DNA of 64,000 nt, taken from assembly GCA_019638385.1 (NCBI GenBank), contig JAHBTW010000004.1:1-64000 (forward strand), read 5' to 3'. The stretch comes from Saprospiraceae bacterium. Its GTDB lineage: Bacteria; Bacteroidota; Bacteroidia; Chitinophagales; Saprospiraceae. The translations under genes were made by a program, and so were the position numbers. Below, piece after piece: positions 45,601-60,600 of this stretch (its first letter is position 1; every line of letters begins with the position of its first letter). Below the pieces are notes generated by a model that did not search any database, was not told the DNA's origin, and saw only the letters and a list, made by a program, of their open reading frames with translations.

Positions 45601-48600
45601 GCTGCAAACAATGTGGTCGTGACCGATCGCTTGCCGGTCGGCTTGACCATTACGGGCTTCGACGCATTAGGTTCCGGTACGATAGACAACGGCAACGCCA
45701 CCTACACCATTCCGGCACTTGCGATCGGCGAAAGCCGCACTTTCCGCGTTATCACGCAGATTGCAGCCAACTTCCAGGGCTTCAGCCTCACGAACGTGGC
45801 TGAAATTACAACCGATGACGGCGACGATATTGACTCTACGCCCGACAACAATGTGCCGACGGAAGACGATCAGGATCAGGTAACCGTGCCGATCAATCAA
45901 ACCGCTTCGGTGGACATTGAAAAAGCCACCAACGGCCAGGATGCGGATACTTATGCGGAAGCGGTAATTGTACTTATCCCGGATAACCCGGTGCCGACGA
46001 TCACCTGGACTTACGTCGTCACCAATACAGGCACCCTGGATTTGACCAACCTTGTAGTCACCGACGACCGGGAAGGCGCGGTTTGCACGATTCCATTCCT
46101 GGCCTCGGGCGCTTCTACCACCTGTACGAAGGCGGCTCCTGCTATGCGCGGTGTGTATGCCAACCTTGGTACGGTAGTGGCGCAGCCTGTTGATAACAAC
46201 GGCAATCCGCACGGCCCGACGGTGACCGATTCCGATCCGTCGAACTACGTCGGTATTTACATCAATGTGGACAAGCAAGCCGATAAAACGGAGATATGCG
46301 CCGGCGAAACGGTCACGTTTACCCTCACCGTGCGCATGTTGGGCGGCGGCCCCGGCCTGCAACTGCGCGACATCAGCGTGGTGGATGACAACCTGCCCGC
46401 AGGTACCATGCTCATGCCTTACGGCCAATATTGGACGGGCGGCGACCTGAACGGAAATGGATACATTGATTTTATTGACAATAACAACGATGGACAATCG
46501 GACGAAGAATTCGTCTGGACCTACTCTTTGGTTTACAACGGCACCACCACCAACACGGCGATGGATGAAGCCTCTGTATGGTTCAACGGTTTCGATACCG
46601 GCCTCATGCCGATGGGTATGGATCAGGTAACTGTGACGGTGAACCCGGATCGTTGTGCAAGATTGGGCGACTATGTGTGGCTCGATACCAACGGCAACGG
46701 CATTCAGGATGACGGCCCCACCGGCGTGAATAACGTCACGGTGAATCTGTTGGACGGCAACGGCAACTTTATTACTAATACGACAACCGACCCGACCGGT
46801 TTTTATGAATTTACCGGTCTGATTCCGGGCAGCTATATCGTTGAGTTTGTATTGCCGGCAGGCAGCGTATTCGCTCCGCAAAACCAAGGTGATGATGCGC
46901 TCGACAGCGATGCGGACCCTGTGACCGGCCGCTCGCATGTTATTACATTGGTCAATGAGCAAAGCGATCTCACGATTGACGCGGGTCTCTATCCGCCGAT
47001 TGACATTGAGTTGAATAAGACTTTTGTGAGCGCAGTATTGCAGCCGAACGGTACTTACGACGTGACTTATACGATCACCGTAAACAATCTGGGCGGCCCG
47101 GATGACTATGACTTAACGGATCTGCCGGCCTTCGATGATGATATTACCATCAATAGCGCGTCCTTCACGAGCGATATTCCGACGGGCGGCGCTCTCGCCG
47201 GCTCCGGTCCCTGGACGCTCGCTGATGATCAGCCGATTGTCGCTTTTGCTACACACACCTATACCTTGTTGGTGAATGTGAGCATGAATACGAACGATGG
47301 TATCGGCGATGATTTATACACCGCTTGCAGCAGTACGAACGGTACGCCCCAACCGGGTGAGGGCCTATTCAACCGCGCAAGCGTAGATACGAACAATGAC
47401 GGCATTCCCGAAGACAGCGCAGACGCTTGCGGCGACTTGCCGAATATCGTTTTGGAAAAAACTTTCGCATCGGCTACGGTACAGCCCGACGGTTCTTATA
47501 ATGTGACTTACAACATCAACGTGACGAACAACGGCGGTGCAGCGGGCATATACACGCTGACAGACACGCCCGGTTTTGAGGATGATGTGACGATCAACGG
47601 CGGCAGTTACAGCGGCGGTTTGGTGTGCTGCGGGGCGTTCATTAACAACTTCACAGGCAACCCGGGAACGTTGACGTTGGTTACCAACTCTCCGCTGGGA
47701 GCAGGCTTGACGGATGTATTCAGCGTCACCTTCAACGTAACGCTCGACCTGACAGGCACGGTGAACGACGGCGGCGACGACGTTTATACAGCTTGCGGCA
47801 CAGGCGGCCCGAACGGCAACGGCCAACCGGGTCAGGGTCTGTACAACTTGGCGCAGATAGACACCAACAACGACGGCACGCCGGATGTAAGCGATGACGC
47901 TTGCGGCGACTTGCCGAACGTGATCTTGGATAAGACCTTCGTAGGCGCCACGGTACAACCGAACGGCTCGTACAATGTGGTTTACACCATCGCAGTGACG
48001 AACAACGGCGGCGCGACGGGTACTTACAGTCTGACGGACACGCCGGGCTTCGACGATGACGTGACGATCAACAGCGGCAGCTACGCCGGACAGGCAGCAG
48101 GCGCGTTGAACACCACGGGCAGCACGACGCTTGCGACCAACGCGAGCATCAACGCCGGTGCGACGCATACTTACACACTGACGTTCAACGTAACGCTCGA
48201 CCTTACGGGCACGCTCAACGACGGCGGCGACGACGTTTATACAGCTTGCGGCACAGGCGGCCCGAACGGCAACGGCACGCCGGGTCAGGGCTTGTACAAC
48301 TTAGCAGAACTTGACACCAACAACGACGGCCAGCCGGATGTGAGCGATGACGCTTGCGGCGACCTGCCGAACGTGATATTGGATAAGACCTTCGTATCAG
48401 CTACTCCGTTGCCGAACGGCACTTACAACGTGGTCTATACCATCGCGGTGACGAACAACGGCGGCGCGACGGGTACTTACAGCCTGACGGACACGCCGGG
48501 CTTCGACGATGATGTAACAATTAACAGCGGCAACTACGCGGGTGAAGCAGCGGGAACGCTGAACACTACAGGCACTACGACGTTGACGACGAACAACTCA

Positions 48601-51600
48601 ATTGCGGCGGGTACAACGGAGACTTTCACACTGACCTACAATGTTACGCTCGGTTTGGACGCAAATAGTACGGACGGTGGCGATAATGTCTATACGCCTT
48701 GCAGTGTAGGTGGTCCGAACAACAACGGCCAACCGGGTCAGGGTATGTATAACCTGGCGGAGATAGATATTACAGGAGACGGTCAGCCGGATCGCAGCGA
48801 CGATGCCTGCGGTGATCTGCCGTTGTACGACCTTGCTTTGACGAAGGATTTGGCAAATACCGGTCCGTTTATGCAAAACAGCCAGGTAGTTTACACCATC
48901 ACCGTAACCAATGAAGGCGGTATTGATGCCACTAATATCGTAGTAACCGATCGCCCGCAAACCGGCCTTGTTCTGACAGGAATGAACCCAATGGCGGGTG
49001 TTACGAACAATAACGACAACACATTCACGATAGCCAATCTGGCACAAGGCGCGAGCATCAGCTTTGAGGTGATTTACACCATAAGTGCGACCTTCCAGGG
49101 TACGAGCCTGACGAATATAGCGGAAATCACACAAGATGATCCGTTCGACGATGTGGACTCCACACCTGACAACGACGTTCCGACGGAAGACGATCAGGAC
49201 GAAGTAACCGTACCGGTGCAGCAGACCTATGACCTTGCCTTGAGCAAGACTTTGTCAAGCGCCGGACCGTTCACGCAGGGCAGCTCGGTGACGTACACCA
49301 TCACGGTGACCAACGAAGGCAGTCTGAACGCATCTAACATAGAAGTAACGGATCGCCCGGAAACAGGACTGAGCTATGTGAGCAGCAACCTGCCTGCCGG
49401 TGTGACGTACAACGGCAACGATCAGTTCACGGTAGCGAGCTTAGCACAAGGTGCGAGCATCAGCTTTACGGTAACGTACCAGATCGGCGCAACCTTCCAG
49501 GGCACGAGCCTGACGAACGTGGCCGAGATCACGGAAGACGACGGCGACGATGTGGACTCCACACCTGACAACGACGTTCCGACGGAAGACGATCAGGACG
49601 AAGTAACCGTACCGGTGCAGCAGACGTATGACCTTGCACTGAGCAAGACTTTGTCAAGCGCCGGACCGTTCACGCAGGGCAGCTCGGTGACGTACACCAT
49701 CACGGTGACCAACGAAGGCAGTCTGAATGCAGCCAATATAGAAGTAACAGATCGCCCGGAAACAGGACTGAGCTATGTGAGCAGCAACCTGCCTGCCGGT
49801 GTGACGTATAACGGCAACGATCAGTTCACGGTAGCGAGCTTAGCGCAAGGTGCGAGCATCAGCTTTACGGTAACGTACCAGATCGGCGCAACCTTCCAGG
49901 GATTCACCATTACCAACGTGGCAGAAATTACCGAGGACGACGGCGATGATTTTGATTCCACACCGGACAACGACGTTCCGACGGAAGACGATCAGGACGA
50001 AGTGACCGTACCAGTAGAGCAAACGGCTTCGGTTGATCTTGAGAAAGCAACCAACGGCCAGGATGCCGACACCTTCGAGGAATCGGTGATTGTATTGGTA
50101 CCCAATATAGCGCCTACGATTACCTGGACCTACGTCATTGCTAATACGGGTACGCTTGACTTGACCAATCTTGTGGTCACCGACGACCAGGAAGGTCAGG
50201 TATGCGTGATTCCGTTCCTGGCAGCGGGCGCTTCCACAACCTGCACGAAAACGGCGCCGGCTATTCGCGGGCACTATACCAATCTCGGTACCGTAGTAGC
50301 CCAGCCGGTAGATGTCAACGGCGATCCGCACGGAGGCACGGTAACGGATTCCGATCCGTCCAACTACGTCGGTCTGTTCATCAATATTGACAAAGAGGCC
50401 GACAAAGAGGAAATCTGCGCAGGCGAAGAGGTGACTTTCTCGCTCACCATGCGGATGTTGGGCGGCGCGCCGGGCGTACAGTTCCGGGATGTTAGTGTAA
50501 TGGATTCTAATTTGCCCATGGCATTGACGCCTTATGGTACTTACTGGATCGGCGGCGACGATAACGGAAACGGCTTCCTCGATTTCGGTGAAGAGTTTGT
50601 TTGGGGATACTCACTCATTTATGATGTGACGACGACCAATACCGCTATGGACGTGTCCACCGTATGGTTCCTCGGCAACAACACCGGTCTCATGCCGATG
50701 GGTATGGATGAATGGACGGTGACCGTAAACCCGGATCGCTGTGCGAGCATCGGCGACTATGTGTGGCTCGATACCAACGGCAACGGCATCCAGGATGACG
50801 GCCCGACGGGCGTCGGCGGTGTAACCGTCAACTTGTTGGACGGCAACGGCAACTTTATCAGAAACACCACAACGGACGGTACCGGGTTCTACGAATTTAC
50901 CGGCCTGATTCCGGGTGATTATATGGTAGAATTTGTATTGCCGGCCGGCAACGTATTCGCTCCGCAAAACCAGGGTGATGATGCACTTGACAGCGATGCC
51001 GATCCGATTACAGGCCGCTCGCATGTTGTCACGTTGGTCAACGGGCAGTCCGATCCGACCATAGACGCGGGTATCTATCCGTTCCCCGATCTCGAACTGA
51101 ATAAGACCTTCGTGAGCGCAGCCCTGCAACCGAACGGCACTTACAATGTAATCTACACCATCACGGTGGCGAATACGGGCGGCCCCGGTCAATACGACCT
51201 CACGGATACGCCGGGCTTCGACGATGACATCACAATCAACAGCGCTTCCTATACGAGCAATGCGCCCGGCAACGCCGGCAACGCGCTGGCCGGCAACGGT
51301 CCCTGGACCCTGGCCAACGACCAGCCGATTGTAGGGTTCGCAACGCATACCTATACATTGGTGGTGAACGTGAGCATGAACCTCAACGACGGACAAGGCG
51401 ACGACACTTACACGGCCTGCGGCTCGACAACGGGCACCCCTCAGTCGGGTGAAGGCTTGTATAACCTCGCCGCGCTGGATACCAATAATGACGGTATCCC
51501 GGATGCCACGGCAGATGCCTGCGGCGACCTGCCGGTGTTGGAACTGAGCAAAACCTTTGTGTCTGCTACCCGTACCAGTCAGGGCGCTTACACGGTGGTG

Positions 51601-54600
51601 TATAACATCTCCGTGACGAACGGCGGCGGCGAAGGCCAATACGACCTCACGGATACGCCGGGCTTCGACGACGACATCATTCCGGCCTCCGCTTCTTACA
51701 CGAGCAATGCGCCGGGTAATGCCGGCGGCGCTTTGGCCGGCACAGGACCGTGGGTATTGGCAAACGATCAGCCGATTGCGGCTAATACGGTACACAATTA
51801 CACCTTGACGGTGAATGTGCTGTACGATTTGGATGATCAAACCGGCGACAACGTTTATACCGCCTGCGGCGCCAACGGCCAACAACCGCAACCGGGCGAA
51901 GGCTTGTTTAACCGCGCAGCCGTTGACACCAACAACGACGGCATACCGGAAGACACGACTGAAGACTGCGGCGATCTCCCGTTGATTGACCTCGAATTGG
52001 ATAAATCGGTCAACATCATCTTCCCGCCGATCGGCACGCAGGTCGTCTTCACGGTTGTGGTAACCAACGCCGGCCCGATTACAGCTACCGGGGTGGAAGT
52101 GACCGACCAATTGCCCGATGGATTCACTTATGTGAGCCACACCGGAACAGGCGCTTACAACCCGGCTACCGGCCTTTGGGAAATTGGAACCATCTTCCCC
52201 GGTTCCGGAGCTACCATGCAAATAACGGCCACTGTAAACGCTACCGGCAGTTATGTCAACTACGCCGAGGTGACGTTTGCCAACGAAGACGACATTGACT
52301 CCACACCGGACAACGGCGTGGACACCAACGGCAACGGTATTTGCGCCGACGACCCGGATGATGAAGACGACGGCGACTGCGCCGAAGTATTCCCGCAACC
52401 GACGGTTGACCTCGAACTCGATAAGGAGGTGAGCAATGCCACGCCGAATATCTTCGAACAGGTAGCGTTCACGGTAACGCTTACCAACCAGGGGCCGAGC
52501 ACGGCTACAGGCATCATTGTGTTCGATAACTTGCCCAACGGCTTCACTTATGTGAGCCACACGACTACTCAAGGCGACTGGAGCCCGGTATCTGCGCACT
52601 GGAACGTAGGCACGCTCCAGCCTGGCCAGACGGAGGTGTTGACGATTCAGGTGACGGTGAATGCAACCGGCAACTACCGCAACGAGGCGTATGTGTTGAG
52701 CTGTAATGAATTCGATATTGACTCCACGCCGGGCAACGAGCCGGATACCAACGGCAACGGCGATTGCGACGACGATGCGGGCGACGAAGACGACGGCGAT
52801 TGCGCCACCGTGACCCCCAACGACCCGATTGACATCGAGTTGGATAAGAGCGTTTCGCAAACCACCGCCAATGTGGGCGATGTGGTCACCTTCACCCTGG
52901 ATGTGCTGAACCGGGGACCGGGTACCGCTACAGGCGTAGTGGTGAGAGACGATATTCCGAGCGGCTATACCGGCATCACAGCCATCAGCGGCGGCGGGGT
53001 ATATAACTCGACCGACAACACGATCATCTGGAACATCCCGTCGCTGGCAGCAGGCGCTTCGGTACAGTTCACGTTCCAGGCTCAGGTATTGGCCACGGGC
53101 AACCATGTGAACAGCGCCGAGGTAATTGCGCACAACGAAGTGGACATTGACTCCACTCCCGACAACGGCGTGGATACCAACGGTAATAATAACTGTATAG
53201 ACGATGCGGGCGATGAAGACGACGGCGATTGTGCCACCGTGATCGTGAACCCGTGTGAAATCGTTGCGACCATCAACGAGGTAATATGTGACGATAACGG
53301 CACCGGCTTAGACCCGAGCGACGATACCTTCACGGTATTGGTAACGGTGACCGGAACGAGCACGAGCGGGACCTGGAGTTCTAATGCGCCCAACAGCGGT
53401 GTGTATAACATCGGCACGCAAGTGGCATTGGGGCCGTTCCCGATCAGCCAGTTCGGCGCGGGCAACAGCGTTATCTTTAACATATTCGACGCGAACCTAC
53501 CGGGTTGTTTCGATCGCATAGAGTTTACCGTGCCGCAGCCTTGCTCCGATGAGTGTGTGCTGAGCGTCACTCAGAGCCAGCCGATCTGTGATCCGGGCCT
53601 CGATCTGTTTGATCCTGCCGACGACTTGTTCAGCTTCGGGCTGACGATTAATACGACCAACGGCGGTTCGGCTACCGGCTGGACGGCGTTTATCGGCGGT
53701 CTGCCGGTTGCAACGGGCAATTACGGCCCGGCTACGGTGACCACCTTCGGCCAGTTCCTCATCAGTGGCGGCGCCGTGTGCGTCACGATTGTGGACAACG
53801 ACGACCCGACTTGCACGGAGACCATTTGTGTGGTTCCGCCGGCGCCTTGCCCGGTTGACGGATGCGAACTGCGGGTTACCTTTACCAACCCGGTTTGCAA
53901 CGACAACGGCACGCCGAGCGATCCGAGCGACGACACTTACACCTTTACGGCAGTAGTGACGCGCCTCGGCGCAGGCAACAGCACCTTCGGCTGGCAGTCC
54001 AACGACCCGACTCAACCCGCCGGCGCTTACGGCCAGGTGCTTACTTTCGGTCCGTACCTGATTTCGCAGGGCAACCGCGTGATTAACTTCAACGACTTCC
54101 TCTTCCCGGATTGCCAGGAACAAGTCGTGGTAGTGGCGCCGCAGCCTTGCTCGAACCAGTGTGTGGTAACGGCGAGCCTGATCAATGTGACCTGCAACGA
54201 CAACGGCACCGCAAGCAACCCGAACGATGACGTGTTCTTTGTAACCTTCACCGTGACCGGCAACAACGGCGGCCCGAACTGGACAGCTACGGCCTCCAAT
54301 GCAGGCGCATCCTTCACCGTGCCCGCTACGGCTTACGGAGCCAACGTGACGGTGGGGCCGTTCCCGATATCGGGCGGCAATGTGAATATTGTTGCCAATG
54401 CGGCAACGCCGGGCTGTATCTCCAACCTTACGGTGGATGCGCCGGCTACCTGCTCGCCGATATGCGCCATTACGGCCAACGTGGTGGTGAATGCGGAGTG
54501 CAACGACAACGGCACACCCGGTATCCCGGGCGATGATACTTACAGCTTCTCTGTACTTGTGACCGGGAACAATACCGGCAGCAACGGCTGGAGGACAATC

Positions 54601-57600
54601 ATCAACGGCATCTTGTTTACGGGCGCCTACAACCAGGCGACGGTAATAAGCGGGTTGCCCATCGTGCCGGGCCAGACTTCGATTACCGTACTCTTTACAG
54701 ACGCGGATAATGCCTCCTGTCAGACGCAGATTGCGGTAGCTACGCCGCCGGAAACCTGCTCTAATCAGTGTAATATCTCCGCAACGGTGATAGCCACCGT
54801 GTGCAACGATAACGGCACGCCGGTGGATCCGAGCGACGATGTTTATACAGTTGTTATTGAGATACTGGGCAACAACAACAATACGACCTGGACGGCTACC
54901 GGCCCGGGCGGCGTATCGCAGAGCGGTACTTATCCGGGTATAGCGGTGTTTGACGGGTTCAGCATCAGCGGCGGCGACCGGCAGTTCCAGATTTGGGACA
55001 ACGGCGATCCGCAGGTGTGCCGGGTGACGGTGACGGCTCAGGCGCCGCCTACCTGCGAGGTATGCCAGATTGAGGCGCAAGCGCTCAATATCCAGTGCGA
55101 TGACAACGGCACGCCGCAAGCCGACGACGACACCTACTCGTTTGACGTGTTGGTGACAGGCTTCAATACCAGCCCGCTCGGTTGGAGGCAGTTGCACCCT
55201 GTTTTCGGTGTTACGCAGCCGCAAAACTTCGGCCAGTACGGCGTACTGGAGCACTACACCGGCATCCAGATCGGAATGGACACCACGCTTATCATTGCAG
55301 ACAGAGGAAGCGCGGCCTGCATCTTCTACCTGACCGTGCAATCGCCTCCGGCATGTCCGTACTGTGTAATCGAAGCGGAAGTGGCGGATATTGAGTGCGA
55401 CGACAACGGCACCGGCACCAATGCCGACGATACCTTCAGCTTCAACGTGACGGTGACGGGGCTTAACACCTCCGGTAGCTGGCAGGGCACTGCCAACGGA
55501 ACGCCCATCAGCGGACCGTACAACACGCCGGTGACGCTGAGTGGGTTCCCGATTGCAGGCGGCCCGCTGGCGGTGGTCATCCATGACCTGAACGAAGAGG
55601 AATGCTCCACAGGTCTGTTCACCGTGACGCCTCCGGCGCCCTGCTCCGACCTGCCGCCTTGCGATATCTCTGTGGTGGTGGACAGCGTATTGTGCAACAA
55701 CATGGGTACGCCCATCGCGAGCGACGATACCTACTCGTTCTACCTGCTGCTCGACGGTCAGGGGCTGACGGGCACGGGTTGGACGGCCTCCAACGGCCTG
55801 ACGGGTACCTTCGGTGTGGGCGCTGTTTACGCCGGCTTCCCGATTGGTCAAAATGCGAACTTCACCATTGTGGCCAACATCACCAATGGTTGCGCGGCAG
55901 CGGTATTTGTGAATTCTCCCCCGCATTGCAGCGGTTGCGTATTGGAAGCTCAATTACTCAGCACGATTTGCAACGACAACGGCACGCCGCTCGACAGCAG
56001 CGACGACACCTTCACGGTGAGCGTGACGGCTACGAGCATCGGAGGTAATACGGGCTACTTAGTGTATGACGGCATTTCGCCGGTGCCGACCTTCGGAGTG
56101 TACGGCGGCCCACCGGTAGTACTCGGCGCGTACAACGTAGCTTCCGTTACCATCGTACTGGTGGACGTGGTGACTCAAAGTTGCCGCGATACGATTGTGG
56201 TGAATAATCCGTGTGTGCCTGCGCCTTGTGTAATCAGCGCTGATGCGCAAAACATCGTGTGCAATGACAACGGCACGCCGGGCAGCCCGGATGACGACAC
56301 CTTTACGTTCGGACTCCGCGTGACCGGATCGAACACCGGTTCCGGCTGGGTCGCTACCGGTGGCGTGAATACGACCGGCAGCTATGGCGAAACAGTCATA
56401 CTGGGGCCGTTCCCGATCAGTGGAGGTCAGATATGCATTACGGTGACCGACATAGATGATCCGAACTGTACCGATGTGATTTGCATCACGCCGCCGCCGG
56501 CTTGCTCCGGAGACTGCTCGATAGCAGCCACCGCGACCAACATCGTGTGCGACGACAATGGTACCGAAGATCCGATTGACGACACCTTCACTTTTGAGTT
56601 GTCTGTGAGCGGCATCAACGTAGGCGCCAGCACGGGATGGAACACCATCGGCGATGTGGCCGCTAACGGCTCTTATCCGACTACCGTCACGCTCGGTCCC
56701 TTCCTGCACTCCGACGGCGCCCTCACCTTCACCGTAAGGGACAACATCGGCAATTGCTCTGTTGAGCTTACCGTAGAGCCGCCGACAGATGTGATCATTG
56801 ACTGCCCGGACGATGTGAGTGAACTTACGTTCGAGCGCAATGTACAGGTTGTTACCGGCGCACTGACAGCGACCGACGCGGTATTGGCCGCCGGCGACTC
56901 GCTGTGCTGGCTGCCCGACCAGCTCACACCGGCAGGCGCCCGCCGATATGACCTTCTCCGGTTCAAAACGGATGACAACATAGCCGACGGCGAAGTTTAC
57001 ACCTTCGTATTGCTGTCGCAAATGGCGCTCAACAACGCACCCGCTCCGCTGCCCAACCCGATGGTGGACGGCGCAGGAGCGATCTTCGAAGGCGAGTACG
57101 ACTTCAGCAACCCCTGCTGCAATGTGTTGACTGCTGCCGATGCGCCGTTTGCCGGATTGTACAATCCGACGTTCAATGCCGCCGATCTCGGATTGGCCGG
57201 CTACACGGCGGTGCAACAAATGAGCCTGCGCCTCAAGCCGGGTCAGGAATATACTATCCTGACAACGACCTGGGCGCCGGGCACGCTGGGCAATTATGCC
57301 TGGGCCATGTACAGCTACGACGCACTGCCGCTCCTGCAAGCAACCGGCAATATGGCGCCCATAGCAGGCGTCGCAGCGCCGGTGACTTATGACCTGATCT
57401 GTACGGATGTGGATTCCATCCTGAACAATACGACCTATACCGGCGAGCCGGAAGTGACGGGTACCTGCGGACTTGACTTTGTGGGATACGAAGATGTAGT
57501 GACCGGTGGCGGTTGTGCAGATCAGCTCATCATCACGCGCATCTTTACCGCTCAAGGGCTTAAATTCCCGCTGGATTCCTGCGATCAGCAGATCACCATC

Positions 57601-60600
57601 CGCAAGGCGGTACTCGCCGATGTGGTATGGCCGCGCCTGAGCGCCATGTATCCCTGCGAAGCGGTGTTCCTCACCGACGCCAACGACAACCCGCATCCGA
57701 CGCTCACCGGCTATCCGTTTGTGATGACGGCCTTCGGCGCGGTTGACCTTAATACCGACTACTGCAACCTATCGGCTGCTTATGTGGATACGCGGGTGAG
57801 CACCTGCGCCAACGCTTACGAAGTACACCGCCTCTGGACGGTGACCGACGAATGCGACCCGACGGCAACGGCTACTTTCACGCAGATACTAAAGGTGGGC
57901 GACTTTGAAGGCCCGATAGTGGAATGCCCGATCTTCGAGCACTACTGCCCGGTCATTCAGGACAGCATCATGATCTTCCCGACCGATCCGTTCGAGTGCT
58001 CGGCTACGATACTCGTGCCCCTGCCGGAAGTGACCGACAACTGCTCCGACAACTGGTCGGTGACCACGCACATTGTGAACGCACAAGGCACAGTACTCTA
58101 CACCATCCTGCCGGGCGCGCCGCGTACCGTCACAGGAGTAGGCATCGGCGACTATGTGTTCCGCTTCATCGTGACCGACGAGTGCGGCAATACCACTGTG
58201 AAGGAATGCGCCTTCCGCGTGATGGATACGCAGGAGCCGGTGGCCATCTGCCAGGGCGCCATCAACCTCTCACTCGGCGGACAAGGGTTGGCACGCCTTT
58301 ACACGACAAGTGTGAACCTCGGCAGCTACGACAACTGCGGCATAGCGAGCATTCACCTGCGCCGCATGCACACCCGCAACACGACCGACTGCGAACTGCT
58401 GGATGAAGCAGACTGGTACTGGTCGGATTGGGGCCCGTATGTGCAGTTTGACTGCTGCGACGCCGGTCAGTATGTAATGGTAGAAATGCGCGTAACCGAT
58501 ATACACGGCAACGAAAACGTGTGCTGGCTCAATGTACTGGTAGAAGACAAAACAGTGCCCACCTGCGTAGCGCCTGCACCGGTAACGGTGGCTTGCGACG
58601 CGCTGCCGGCCGGCTTCGATCCGTACAACACGGCACAGTTGACCCAACTGTTCGGCACGGCGCATGTAACCGACAACTGCTCTGCCTTCGTGGAGGAATT
58701 TGCACCCGTCGTCAACTTAGATAGCTGCGGCTTCGGTACGATCATCCGTCGCTTCCGCGCAATTGACCTCGTGGGCAACATCTCTCCGGGCAACTTCCAG
58801 CAAATAGTGACCATCACCAACGTGACGCACTACGCCATCCGCTTCCCGGCAGATGTAGAAACCGACTGCATCCAAAACGTGGACACCACCCGCGTGTATG
58901 AAATCGGCTGCGACCGCATTACCACCACCCACCGCGACACCATACTGCCGGCAGTGGGCCAGGAGTGCTACATTGTACGCCGCACTTACAGCGTGATCAA
59001 CTGGTGCGAGTGGAACGGCATCAGCGCGCCGGTGGTCATCAGCCGCGATGAAAACTGCGACCTGATAGCCGGCAACGAAGCCGTGTGGGTGCTGAGAAGA
59101 CCGGACACGACCTTCATTGACCGCGACAGCTTGGAGCACAACCTCCTGCCGCTCGCCGGCACGAAGGGCACGATCTGCGACGGCGCCACCAACCCCGACG
59201 GCTACTGGCGCACGGAGCAGAGCAACGGCTACTGGCAATATACGCAGTTCATCAAGGTGTATGACACCATACAGCCGGTCATTGTGTTTACACAACCGGA
59301 ACCGTTCTGCACGGTGGATTCGACTTGCCAAACGACGGTGACCTATCCGTTCACACTGACGGAAAACTGCGACTTCGACACGGCGCGCATCGTCATTCTG
59401 CTCGATGCAGATGCCAACGGCACGATTGATGCCGACCTGACGAATACCGGCGTGTTGCACGGTACTTATCCGAACTACATCATACAGGGTGTGTTCCCGC
59501 TGGGCAACCACCGCTTTGTGGTGACGGCGATAGACCGCTGCGGCAACAGTAGCGAGACAACCAACCTGCCGTTCTCGGTAGTGGATTGCTATGTGGTGGA
59601 TCCGATCTGCTACAACGGTTTGATTGTGAACCTGGCGCCGGTGACGCCCGCAGTGGACCTCGACGGCGACGGCGATCTGGATGCTGCCGGTGTGCAGATA
59701 TTCGCCAACGAGTTGGGGCTTTGCTCGCTCGAAGATTGCAACGGACCGGTGACCTTATCCATCAACAGGGTAGGGGAGACGCCGAACCGCGAGCAGACGA
59801 GCTTGTGGCTCACTTGCGACGATCGCTACAGCGTATTGGTGGAAATCTATGTGTGGGACAGCGCCTTCAATCCATACTCGGTACAGCCCGACGGTACGAT
59901 AGGCGGCCCCAACTACAAGTACTGCACCGCGCAGGTGTTCGTACAAGACCCGGACTACCTGTGCCCGAACTGCGATGATTCCAACCTGACGGCAGACCTG
60001 GCCGGCCACATCGTGACAGAGGCAGACAAGCCGGTTCAAAATGTAACCGTTACGCTGGCCGGTCCGATTACGATGGAAGAAGTCACCGGCCTCGAAGGTA
60101 CTTACGGGTTTGAAGAACTGCCGATGCACCACAACTATACCGTGACGCCGATGAAAGACCACGATCACCTCAACGGGGTGACCACGCTCGACATCATCCT
60201 GATACAGCGCCACTTGCTGGGCATACAGCCGCTCGATTCGCCCTACAAGCTCATCGCTGCGGATGCCAACAACTCCGGCGCCATCACCACGCTCGACCTG
60301 ATCGAAATCCGGCGCTTAGTGCTCGGCGACATAGATCAGTTCAGCAGCAACACGAGCTGGCGGTTTGTGGAACGCAGCTATGTATTCCCTGTGCCTACGA
60401 ACCCGTGGTTTGAGGACTTCCCGGAAATGACGGTGAAGAACAACCTCACGGCCTGCGATTTCAACGTGGATTTCATCGGAATAAAAGTGGGTGATGTGAA
60501 CCTCACGGCCAACCCGAACAGCCTTACCGACATCGAAGAGCGCGGTAGCGGCGACGTATTCGGTCTGCGGATACAGGATTGGGCCATGAACGTCGGTGAA

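Noticed and set aside
50611..55953. Very long open frames on the minus strand under the giant adhesin (about 820-840 codons each, also others at 40207-42180 and 56059-57696)
   Set aside because: They mirror the repeats of the sense gene, have biased composition (Arg/His/Ala-rich), and lack domains or signals. They arise from the G+C-rich codon use of the plus-strand gene.
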